Assembly: GCF_963677005.1 (NCBI RefSeq)
Contig: NZ_OY781616.1
Coordinates: forward strand, 2,166,766 to 2,230,765
Reading direction: 5' to 3'
From: Maridesulfovibrio sp.
GTDB taxonomy: Bacteria; Desulfobacterota; Desulfovibrionia; Desulfovibrionales; Desulfovibrionaceae
Length of the DNA: 64,000 nt
Shown here: positions 28,040-37,000 of the stretch, in pieces
Layout: each line of letters starts with the position of its first letter
How positions within the stretch are numbered: the first letter of the stretch is position 1
The notes under the pieces: model-generated
Database searches by the model: none
Told to the model about the DNA's origin: nothing
The model's input: only the letters and a program-made list of their open reading frames with translations
Program-made: the position numbers and the translations under genes

Positions 28040-30231
28040 CCGGATTCGGTGCCGCGTCACTGATGGCGGCAGTTTTCTGCGCCTCGCTGGGTACAGGAAT
28101 TTTCACCTTCACCCTGCCGCTCATGAACCTTGATGAAAAAGCCGGGGGAATGTGGCTGGGGAGCGGGTTTGCAGGATATTTCCTAGCTAAACTGCTTATA
28201 GCCCCCCTGTCTGGCTCCTATGCCGACCGCAAAGGACCTCTGCCTGCTCTGGTGTATTCCTGTGTGCTGGGCGTGCTGCTGCCGATCCCGTACCTGCTCT
28301 TCCCGGAAATAGAGACTCTGTACGTCATACAGTTCGTACTGGGTCTTTGCGCCGGAACCATACGCACAGCAAGTATGGCCGCAATAGGCGCAGGCACACG
28401 GGAAGGAAGTCTCCCGCCGCAGTTCGCCAGACTCTCGGCGGTAATGAACAGCTCTTTTCTCGTCGGACCGCTGCTCGGCGGACTGCTCTATATAAATAAG
28501 GACTATATGCCGGTCCTATCGGCAACGGCAGCATTTATGGGTGCGGCATTGATTCTTTTCCTGTTTGCGGTGGACAGGACCCCGGTGCCCAGACCGCACG
28601 AACCCACAGCCCGGACCGCAAAATCAACACTGGCCTCGAGCCTGAGGATTCTGCTGGCCCTGTTCGGACGGGGGGTGGGCATAGGAACGCTGATAGCTTT
28701 CTATCCGGTACTGCTCAAGTCCGCGTTGCAGCTGAGTCCCGGACTTACCGCAGCGCTTTTCTGCATACCAAGTCTGGCCACGGTTCTGCTTCTCCCCCTC
28801 TTCGGCAGACTTCTCAAAAACGCTGAACATATGCTGATCACCTGCCTGGGCATGCTCATAAGCTCAGCCGCTCTGTACATGGCGGCCGGGTGCAGTTCAC
28901 TGACGGGATTCGTTGCCGCAGGCGCACTTTCCGGAGTAGGTGCGGCAGTCTCCATGCCGGCATCAATGACTCTCTGTGCCAATCTGGGCAACAGGAAAGG
29001 ACGGAATCTGGGCCTTGCCAACCTCGCGGCCAATACCGGATTCATGCTCGGTCCATTGCTTTGCGGGACTCTGGTGACCCTGTCCGGGAACCTTGCAACA
29101 CCTTTCAGAATCAGCGCTATTGTCGGCGCCGCGGCCACCCTTCCGCTTATGTATGCCGGACTGCGTAAAATCGGACTCAAATACGCCGCATACGCCATGC
29201 CCTCAATTGCAGCCGTTTGTCTGCTGACCGTTATCCCGGCGCATCTCACCAACGACTCAGACAACTCTCCCGAAATGTTCCGCTACAGCGATGTAGCCAT
29301 GGGAACGGTAGTAAACCTGACCATCCCCGGAAAAAAAGAATCCGCCACAGAAAAAGCCGCGCTAGAAGAGACCGCACGCCAAACAATCTCCCTGATGCAC
29401 AATCTCCAGAAAGACCTTGATCACCGCAACAAACTCGGTTCTGTGGGCAGGATCAACCACGCTGCCGGGCACAAAAGTGTGCAGGTTTCCGACAAGGCTT
29501 TCGAGACCATTCAACATGGTCTTGATATCAGCAGGAAATCATCGGGAAGTTTCGATATCACCATCGGGGCCATTACGACCACTCCGTTCTATTACGCCCT
29601 TGATAAAAGCCGCTTTGAAGGACATCGAAAACTGATCAACTATCGCCTGCTCGAACTTGATACGGAGAAAAAAAAGGTCCGCCTGCCGCGAAAAGGCATG
29701 GCTCTTGACCTCGGAGGTCTGGCCAAGGGGACGGTCATTGACGCGGCAGCGAACTATCTCCGGCAGTCCGGAGTGAAGACGGCCATGGTTGAGGCCGGGG
29801 GTGATTTCATGGTCTTCGGGGACCGCGTATGGTCCATCGGGATACGCAACCCAAGGGGTGAAGGCATAATCGGCCGCATAGAGGTATCAAACAGTTCCGT
29901 TTGCGGATCAGGCGATTATTATCAGTTCATCAACCCGGTTTCAGGTGGTGACGGACACAGAAAACATCACATCTTCGACCCGGCCCTGCTGCAATCATCT
30001 GCCGAATGCGTGGCCACGACAACAGTGGCGCCCGATGCCGAAACAGCGGACGCACTTGCGACCACGGTTTTCATCATGGGACCGGAAAAAGGCAAAAAAT
30101 TCATGGCTGAATTTTTCCCTGAATGTTCGGCCATGTGGATTTTGCCGGACTTAAGCATCAGGACTACGGACAATTTCCCGCACATCTACAAGGAAAAACG
30201 GGACAAAGCTGTAACACCAGAAAGAGATTGA
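28003..30231 (+). CDS. Fusion protein: MFS transporter joined to an ApbE-type FAD:protein FMN transferase
   Basis: A 742-residue two-part protein. Residues about 10-385 form a major facilitator transporter with 12 hydrophobic helices, including the loop 2-3 motif SGSYADRKGPLP. A 13th helix (YAMPSIAAVCLLTVIPAHL, near 393-411) follows a basic RKIGLK turn. From residue 433 (MGTVVNLTI) comes a full-length ApbE domain: GSVGRINHAAG, SSGSFDITIGAIT, LDLGGLAKGTVID, VEAGGDFMVFG, GSGDYYQF with HHIFDP, and the metal-site APDAETADALATTVF. ApbE enzymes attach FMN from FAD covalently to Thr/Ser of exported flavoproteins. With 13 helices and a cytoplasmic N terminus, the ApbE part would sit in the periplasm. 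The frame is unbroken across the join. Start 28003 overlaps the TetR gene and has a weak GAAG site. The transporter's substrate is unknown; a flavin is a natural guess. Confidence 0.88.
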   Translation: MRIHSSKSSRKLTGFGAASLMAAVFCASLGTGIFTFTLPLMNLDEKAGGMWLGSGFAGYFLAKLLIAPLSGSYADRKGPLPALVYSCVLGVLLPIPYLLFPEIETLYVIQFVLGLCAGTIRTASMAAIGAGTREGSLPPQFARLSAVMNSSFLVGPLLGGLLYINKDYMPVLSATAAFMGAALILFLFAVDRTPVPRPHEPTARTAKSTLASSLRILLALFGRGVGIGTLIAFYPVLLKSALQLSPGLTAALFCIPSLATVLLLPLFGRLLKNAEHMLITCLGMLISSAALYMAAGCSSLTGFVAAGALSGVGAAVSMPASMTLCANLGNRKGRNLGLANLAANTGFMLGPLLCGTLVTLSGNLATPFRISAIVGAAATLPLMYAGLRKIGLKYAAYAMPSIAAVCLLTVIPAHLTNDSDNSPEMFRYSDVAMGTVVNLTIPGKKESATEKAALEETARQTISLMHNLQKDLDHRNKLGSVGRINHAAGHKSVQVSDKAFETIQHGLDISRKSSGSFDITIGAITTTPFYYALDKSRFEGHRKLINYRLLELDTEKKKVRLPRKGMALDLGGLAKGTVIDAAANYLRQSGVKTAMVEAGGDFMVFGDRVWSIGIRNPRGEGIIGRIEVSNSSVCGSGDYYQFINPVSGGDGHRKHHIFDPALLQSSAECVATTTVAPDAETADALATTVFIMGPEKGKKFMAEFFPECSAMWILPDLSIRTTDNFPHIYKEKRDKAVTPERD

Positions 30232-30391
30232 GTTTTTAGATTTAAATTACTGTCGGGAAATCATGAGCCATACCTTTTTAAGAAATCCTTTTTCAAATTA
30301 AAAATATAATTATTCAAGAGACATACACAACAAGAAACGAATCATTTAATTGTACAGAAGACAAAAAACATAATTTTATTTAAAATAATGC

Positions 30392-30420
30392 TTGACCTGC
30401 AAAGGGTTTCTCCATAGAAC
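30392..30420 (+). promoter_or_regulatory. Sigma-70-type promoter of tRNA-Arg copy 1
   Basis: TTGACC (30392-30397), a 17-base spacer and TAGAAC (30415-30420), 12 bases before the mature tRNA 5' end at 30433. Confidence 0.65.
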
Positions 30421-30432
30421 CCTTTTCAACGC

Positions 30433-30509
30433 GCGCCTGTAGCTCAGCTGGATAGAGTGCCGGACTACGAATCCGTAGGTCAGAGGTTCGAATCCTCTCA
30501 GGCGCACCA
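30433..30509 (+). tRNA. tRNA-Arg (ACG), copy 1
   Basis: Full 77-base cloverleaf with encoded CCA. Acceptor arms GCGCCTG and CAGGCGC pair fully, the D-arm is GCTC...GAGT, the anticodon loop CTACGAA gives ACG (read as ICG after deamination, decoding CGU/CGC/CGA), and the T-arm is AGAGG-TTCGAAT-CCTCT. One C·U mismatch sits at 27:43 of the anticodon stem. It closely resembles E. coli tRNA-Arg(ACG). It has its own promoter and terminator and is repeated 223 bases downstream. Confidence 0.97.
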
Positions 30510-30519
30510 CGAATAAAAT

Positions 30520-30556
30520 AAGGGTTATGACCAAAAGTCATAGCCCTTTTTCTTTG
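30520..30556 (+). terminator. Terminator of tRNA-Arg copy 1
   Basis: Hairpin AAGGGTTATGAC, loop CAAAA, GTCATAGCCCTT with one internal G·U or bulge position, followed by TTTTTCTTT, just past the tRNA CCA end. Confidence 0.8.
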
Positions 30557-30612
30557 CCCTCTGCACGGCGAAAATGCCGCAACGTTTTTTTAATTTTTTT
30601 CAACAAAAAAGC

Positions 30613-30641
30613 TTGACCAAGCACTTCGTTCCACATATAAG
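30613..30641 (+). promoter_or_regulatory. Sigma-70-type promoter of tRNA-Arg copy 2
   Basis: TTGACC (30613-30618), a 17-base spacer and TATAAG (30636-30641), 14 bases before the second tRNA. The same -35 as copy 1 but a different spacer and -10, so the two promoters have drifted. Confidence 0.65.
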
Positions 30642-30655
30642 TCCATCTCCGACGC

Positions 30656-30732
30656 GCGCCTGTAGCTCAGCTGGATAGAGTGCCGGACTACGAATCCGTA
30701 GGTCAGAGGTTCGAATCCTCTCAGGCGCACCA
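30656..30732 (+). tRNA. tRNA-Arg (ACG), copy 2
   Basis: Identical over all 77 bases to the copy at 30433, including the encoded CCA. The flanks also match for a few bases upstream (ACGCGC) and downstream (CCACGA), while the spacer between the copies differs, which fits an old tandem duplication with the tRNA kept identical by selection or gene conversion. Confidence 0.97.
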
Positions 30733-30742
30733 CGAGTAAAAC

Positions 30743-30778
30743 AAGGGTTATGATCAAATGGTCGTAACCCTTTTTTTC
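30743..30778 (+). terminator. Terminator of tRNA-Arg copy 2
   Basis: Hairpin AAGGGTTATGATC, loop AAATG, then GTCGTAACCCTT followed by TTTTTTT. Same architecture as the first terminator with compensating changes in the stem. Confidence 0.85.
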
Positions 30779-30977
30779 TGTGCCACAGCCTTTATAATTC
30801 ACACCCCCAGTATTAACCAGTCCTCTTCAGACCGGAATCCAAAACCGCCCAGCAGTCTTTGCCTTGAGAATTGAAACTAGTACCTTGCTCACGCATGTCC
30901 CTGGTGCTATATTCGTGCAATAAGCATACGCTCCACCATTTTTAAGGGGCGATTAAACGGATTCAATACTGGTCATA

Positions 30978-33395
30978 ATGAAAAGCATCGTTTCAACCCT
31001 GTCGCGCCAGACCATGGCGTTATGTTTTTCCTCCATACTTATCTTCGGAGCGCTTACTGTCTACTTTATGGTCACGGACTACCGTAACGACCTCAAAGAA
31101 GTAGAAAAAGACATCATGGGCACTCTTGAAGAGAACCTTATGCGGGAAGTCTCCCGCGTCCACAACTTCATTGATTTCAGCCGTAACAATGTCCGTGTGC
31201 AGGCGGTAAAAGACATTCAGGACCTTGTTCAGAATGCATACAGGCTGACAGAGAGACTATACTCCAAGCATAGCCGCTCCATGCCTGAGAAAGAACTCCG
31301 GAGCATGATCAAAGCAGCTTTGCGCTCTCTGGTACCGCAGGAAAACCCATTCTATCTTTTTGTTGTAGACCAGAACGGGTTTGAACAACTCAACACAGGC
31401 AGCCCCAACATTGAGCCTGTTGACATATCAAATTCAAAAAGTGTGGATGGGCGTTCCGTCATAAAAGAAATAGTTCGTCTTGCCCAAAATCAGGGAGAGG
31501 GATTCATCGACTATCTGTGGAGCAGACCGGGATACGCAGGCAACAGACACGAAAAAAAAAGCTTCATCAAGATATTCAAACCATACGGCTGGATAATAGG
31601 CTCCGGGGTATACTACGCGACCATACGGGAAGCGGCACAGCATGAGGTGCTGGAAAGACTCAGCAAACTGAATACTCCAAGGGACGGCTATATTTTCGCG
31701 GGAACTTATTCGGGAGTCTCCCTTCTAGGACCGGCGCAGGGGAGAAATGTTATCGATGTCCGGGATGCCAACGGAGTTAAGGTTGTCCGCGAGCTCATAA
31801 AACTGGCCAAATCAGGCGGCGGTTTCATGCAGTACAAAATCCCATCCATAGACCCGCAATACGAACCGCACAGAAAACTGAGCTACTGCACGTCTGTTCC
31901 CCAATGGAAATGGTATATCGGGGCCGGCGCGGATGCCAATATACTGGACGAAAAACTGACCCAGAAAAAACAGAAACTTCAGGATGCACTGAGAGAAAAA
32001 ATATCCATAATCTGCGGGCTGCTGCTTATTTACTCCATCGCCATCATACTTTTCTCGGAAAAATTCAAACAGATGCTCAGAGACAGCTTCAATTCATTTG
32101 AACGTTTCTTCAGGGACGGCATGGAACATCCTGCCAAGATAGACCGCTCGGAAATAACTTTCAGGGAATTCGATCAAATGGCAGCACAGGCCAACGCCAT
32201 GATCAACAGCAGGGAAGAGGCAAAGAACGCCCTGCTGAAATCCGAAATAACCTATCGGGAAATTTTCAATGCTTCCAAAGATGCAATCGCTGTTCTGGAC
32301 CTTGAAAAGAAAATTTTCGCGGATGTAAACCAGACATTTCTGGACTTTTTCGGTTTGAGCAGAACAAAGGCAATCGGCATGAGCCCCGAGGAAATAAATT
32401 TCAACACACCGCCCTATGACGGCAGGTATGCCGCCGAGCTGTTCAACAAGGCCCGCACAGGCGAAACCGTTCACTTTGAATGGATGGTCAAGAATTCTGC
32501 CGGGGAACCGTTCTGGACGGACAACCTTGCACGTGTGGCAACAATCGGAGGAAAGAAAAAGCTGCTCATAGTCATGCGTGATGTCACCGAACGCAAAAAA
32601 ATGAACAAGACTATGATCCAGACGGAAAAGATGATGTCCATAGGGGGTCTGGCCGCTGGAATGGCCCATGAAATAAATAACCCGCTCGGTGTTATCATGC
32701 AGGTCACCCAGAACATAATCCGGCGCACCTCGCCCACCCTTAAGAGCAACCTTCCCATTGCCGAGCAGTGCAACATAGATCTGGATAATCTGCGTAACTA
32801 CATGGACAAACGCGGCATAACCGGATACCTGCGCAGCATTCAGGAATCCGGCCAGCGTGCGGCATCCATCGTAAGGTCCATGCTTGATTTCAGCCGCAGG
32901 AGCAATTCATCCAAAAGCTACTCCGATATCGAAGCCGTAATCGAATCGGCCATATCCCTGGCCTCCAATGATTACAATCTGAAAAAACAGTACGATTTCA
33001 AAAAAATAAAAATAATAAGGGACTACAGCTCACCACCCATATTCAATTTCACGGAAATGGAGATCAGCCAGGTTATCCTCAACCTGATCAAAAACGCGGC
33101 TCAGGCCCTTTCCGAAGAAAACAACCTGCAAAAGATTCCGACAATTACGATAAGGACTTCCACCGACAGGCAGTCGGTCAGGGTGGAGATAGAAGACAAC
33201 GGTCCCGGAATTCCGGCCGAGAGATTAAAGAGGATTTTCGAGCCGTTTTATACGACAAAGAGTCCTGGTTCCGGTACCGGCCTGGGACTCTCGGTTTCTT
33301 ATTTCATCATTACTCAGAACCACGGCGGTACAATCACCGCGGACTCTAATCCCGGAGAGGGAACAAAATTCACAATCACGCTGCCTATGCTTTAA
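30978..33395 (+). CDS. Membrane sensor histidine kinase with two Cache modules and a PAS domain
   Basis: The 805-residue protein has a first transmembrane helix (about 12-33), a periplasmic double Cache sensor (first module with FYLFVVDQNGFEQLN and YGWIIGSGVYY, second with GYIFAGTYSGVSLL and WKWYIGAGADAN), a second helix near 342-362, a PAS domain (about 425-545, YREIFNASKDAIAVLD to VMRDVTERKK), then the kinase core. The H-box is GMAHEINNPLGVIMQ with His at residue 564; N box LIKNAAQAL, G1 EDNGPGIP, F box FEPFYTTK and G2 GTGLGLSV are all present. Cache pairs usually bind small organic ligands outside the cell. No response regulator lies beside it, so it is an orphan kinase. No clear ribosome site precedes ATG 30978. 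Its last 11 bases overlap the convergent gene. Confidence 0.95.
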   Translation: MKSIVSTLSRQTMALCFSSILIFGALTVYFMVTDYRNDLKEVEKDIMGTLEENLMREVSRVHNFIDFSRNNVRVQAVKDIQDLVQNAYRLTERLYSKHSRSMPEKELRSMIKAALRSLVPQENPFYLFVVDQNGFEQLNTGSPNIEPVDISNSKSVDGRSVIKEIVRLAQNQGEGFIDYLWSRPGYAGNRHEKKSFIKIFKPYGWIIGSGVYYATIREAAQHEVLERLSKLNTPRDGYIFAGTYSGVSLLGPAQGRNVIDVRDANGVKVVRELIKLAKSGGGFMQYKIPSIDPQYEPHRKLSYCTSVPQWKWYIGAGADANILDEKLTQKKQKLQDALREKISIICGLLLIYSIAIILFSEKFKQMLRDSFNSFERFFRDGMEHPAKIDRSEITFREFDQMAAQANAMINSREEAKNALLKSEITYREIFNASKDAIAVLDLEKKIFADVNQTFLDFFGLSRTKAIGMSPEEINFNTPPYDGRYAAELFNKARTGETVHFEWMVKNSAGEPFWTDNLARVATIGGKKKLLIVMRDVTERKKMNKTMIQTEKMMSIGGLAAGMAHEINNPLGVIMQVTQNIIRRTSPTLKSNLPIAEQCNIDLDNLRNYMDKRGITGYLRSIQESGQRAASIVRSMLDFSRRSNSSKSYSDIEAVIESAISLASNDYNLKKQYDFKKIKIIRDYSSPPIFNFTEMEISQVILNLIKNAAQALSEENNLQKIPTITIRTSTDRQSVRVEIEDNGPGIPAERLKRIFEPFYTTKSPGSGTGLGLSVSYFIITQNHGGTITADSNPGEGTKFTITLPML

Positions 33396-33816
33396 CCCCC
33401 GGATCAGTTTCCTTTGATTCGGAAATCATCATGTCAGCGTATGCCTGCGATTTTTTCATTCCAAGATCAGGCATTACCCCTTCCTCGCCCATAAGGTCCC
33501 AGACAAGCCGTGCGAGCCTGTTCTGGGCAACTTTGGTATATGTGTTACCGGCCTTTTCCAGCTTCCTGCGCAGCGACTGGGTGACGTTTTCATCCCCGGT
33601 AAGGTCGAAAATGATATCGAGCCCCACCCCGAGGGACACCAGTCCCGAAAAATCCATTACCGGGACTCCTTTTTCCTGGGCCATCCTGCGGCCCTCCGTA
33701 TCATAAAGTTCGGAAACAGCTTTCACTACAAGCAGGTCTCCGCGGCTCAGCACCTTGCCGAGAAAGGCCGATCCTACACGGCCAAGGCCGACAATGGCTA
33801 CATTGTGCACTGCCAT
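33385..33816 (-). CDS. Small Rossmann-fold NAD(P)-binding protein, unknown role
   Basis: A 143-residue protein starting at ATG 33816 (MAVHNVAIVGLGRVGSAFLG), with AGGAG seven bases upstream; a GTG two codons earlier is too close to that site. The N-terminal GLGRVGSAF is a dinucleotide-binding turn, followed by VVKAVSELYDTEG and LDIIFDLTGDENV, as in the first half of homoserine dehydrogenase or dihydrodipicolinate reductase. No catalytic domain follows, so it may be a stand-alone nucleotide sensor or a partner subunit. It converges on the sensor kinase gene and overlaps it by 11 bases. Divergent from the macroglobulin gene. Function not recognised. Confidence 0.8.
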   Translation of the reverse strand: MAVHNVAIVGLGRVGSAFLGKVLSRGDLLVVKAVSELYDTEGRRMAQEKGVPVMDFSGLVSLGVGLDIIFDLTGDENVTQSLRRKLEKAGNTYTKVAQNRLARLVWDLMGEEGVMPDLGMKKSQAYADMMISESKETDPGVKA

Positions 33817-34017
33817 CTGCACGCTCCTGTTTTTTTCAATCTGTCAACATATGGACAACTGCGATAAAACATATCATTTTTCAGCCCGGCCCTGCAAGAA
33901 GGACAACCCCGTATGCCGGATGCGCCATTTCCCTTTCACTGCTGATGAAAAAATGGCAATATGCACGGAATAATTCGAATCGAACAAAACTTTCCACAGA
34001 CAACAAGGACAACTCGC

Positions 34018-37000
34018 ATGGATAGAGGACCTTCACCTTTCAGAGACAAGAAAAACATCATTATCGCACTGCTGCTGATGATCTGCATCATCCAGGCTGC
34101 CGGACTGCTGAAAAACAAATTCGAATCCGTCTCTACAAGAATGGATGCAGGAGAAGGAGTCAGGGTCACCGATGTAAGCCTTGACAGCCGGGGATATTCC
34201 CAACTGCTCATCGCCTTCGACCTGCCCATCGGACCGGAAGCAGGCTCATATGCCCTGAAAGAAATTCCGGCAACAATAACCCCGGAAGTAAAAGGTGTCT
34301 GGAGGTGGATTAATCCGTACGGACTGAAATTCACCGCCGATCCGGCCTTCAAGGCCGACACCAATTTTACTGTCGAACTGAAGCCGGAAAACTTCCTGCT
34401 TCCCGGACAGACTCTGGCCGGAGAAAAGAAATTCAGCGTGCAGACCGGAAGCTTCACTGTACGCGAAACGGAACTGCGTACCGAGCCGGTATCGGGCCAG
34501 CCGCGCAAGGTAAGAATAGAAGGAAGCATGACTTTCAGCAGCACAGTGTCCCCCGAAGTGCTGCTCCGCAATCTTTCGCTGACCGGCCCGGACGGCACAA
34601 CCGTACCGCTGAAGATTGAAACCGGCTATGATGACTACTACCAGAGCTTCAGCAGTGATCCGATAGAGAAAACCGCCGACCTCAAGACTTATGTGCTCAC
34701 GGTAAACAAGGACATGGCCGACAGGAAAGGCGCCATGATCCTCGGCCGCGATTATGAAAAAAAGATCGATATAGTTTTCAATCCGGTGCTGGGATATTCC
34801 GGCTTCAAATCCTCAAGTTCACTTGACGGCGGACGGATCGAGCTTGGCTTTTCAAGCCCGGTTGTTCCGGAACAGGCGCTGGAAATGATCCGAATAACAC
34901 CTAAGACCAAGATATCGGCCTCAGCTTCCGGAAGCAGACTTTTTCTATCCGGGCCGTTCATCCCCGGAAAAAAATACGCCGTAACCATGTTGAAAGGGCT
35001 GCGTGCGGCAGACGGCTCCATCCTTGATCAGGAACTTACCGAAAACATTATCATCCCGGATATCGAACCGCAGGTTGATTTTTCCGCTTCAGGCATGTTC
35101 CTGTCCGAATCGGGATACAGAACCCTTGGCTTTGAAACAGTGAACACCCCCGCGGTGAACGTTACCGTGGACAGGATTTTTCCGAACAACCTTTTTTCCC
35201 TGTTCACCCATTACGGCTACATGGCCTTCGATCAGGAAACATACGGCGGGGGAATCTCCGCAGCACTTGGAAACAGGATTTTCTCCGGCAGAATAAATGT
35301 AGGCAACAAGAGAAACCAGAAGACATCCACCCCGCTTTCCATGAAGAGTTTCATCGCGGAAGGCGGCAAGGGGATATACCGCATCGGCGCAATGGTTCCC
35401 GGTAAAAACAACGGGGTCCAGCGCTGGATAATGCTCACCGACCTCGGCGTTGTGTCCAAACGTGGAGACCGTGAAACCATGTTCTGGGTATCCTCCCTTA
35501 CGGACACCAAGCCGGTTATGGACGCCCGTGTACAGCTCATAAGCGACAGCAATCAGATTATGGCCTCCGGCACCACCAACTCGCGCGGGGTGCTGGTATT
35601 CAAGGAAAAGGATATCCGCAAGGATGTCGGAAAACCTTTCATGGCCCTTGTGTCCCGCAAAAACGACCTGACCTTCCTGCTGCTGGACCGCTTTGCCACC
35701 GACAGGGCCGGGCTGGACATCGCCGGGCAGCGTCTATCTCCCAAGGGACTGACCGCTTTCACCTACGGAGAACGCAATCTCTACCGCCCCGGAGAAACAC
35801 TCAAGGGCGTGGCTGTGGTCCGCAACGAAAAACTTGCTGCCACCTCCAGACTGCCGGTTGTTCTGGTCTACAGCGACCAGCGCGGACGGGAACTCTTCCG
35901 CAGGACAGCCCATACCGACAGTCAGGGCATGATCGAATTCAAACGGGCCATCCCGGATTATTCCCCGACAGGGCAGTTCAACATCAAATTCCTTGCCGCC
36001 GATGAGCGCATCGGAAACTACCGCTATTCGGTGGAAGATTTCATGCCCGACAGGATAAGCGCTGAAATAATCTCCGCCCGCACGGCCCGCGCCGGGGAAA
36101 AACTTAATTTCGAAGTTGAAGGCCGCTACCTGTTCGGCCCCCCGGCCGACGGACTGCCGGTAACAGCCAGAGTGACCCTTGAACCTGCCGAATTCACTCC
36201 CGAAGGCTACGAGGCCTATCGCTTTGGTACGGATGAAAACAGCTTCAGCCCCAGAGAGATAATGGCGGCCGAGGACAGGCTGAACGATAACGGGACCTAC
36301 CCCTTCAGCGTGGAAATTCCTACCGGCATCAAGTCCACCTCCGCCGTCCGGGCCAGACTTTCCGCGCGGGTGTCAGAAACCGGGGGCCGAGGAGTAACCG
36401 CCACAAAGACAACCCCGGTAATCATTTCAAAAATTCATCCCGGACTGAAGATTCTTAAAAAACAGGGCTACGAACGTGGTGAACAGGTCAGCCTCGACTA
36501 CATCACCCTTGATCCCGAAGGGAGCAAGACCACGTCCGGCAAGCTGATCATGAAGCTGTACCGCGACCGTTGGCAGACCATTGTTCGGGCCACCCCTTCC
36601 GGATCATACCGCTATGAAACGGAACGCGACCCGCAACTGATGGAATCCCGCGAAATAAATCCGACAGGGGCTTCCGGCAAATTCACCGTATCGCCCCCGG
36701 AATCCGGCTCCTACAGGGTCATCCTGAGCGATCCTGAGTCCGGTGTTTCCGCACAGGCGGACTTTTTCTGCGGCGGATGGGGCTACTCCCCCTGGGCGCT
36801 TGAAAACCCGGCCCGTCTGGAAATAATCCCCACCCGCAAGGGGGACTACAAACCGGGCGAAACCGCCACCTTCCAGGTCAGGACTCCGTTCTCCGGACGC
36901 ATGCTCGTCACTGTGGAAGACAACTCCCTGCGCTGGATGAAAACAGTGGAGGTAAAGGGCAACACAGCTGAAATAAAGGTACCGGTGCAAAAAGGCATCA

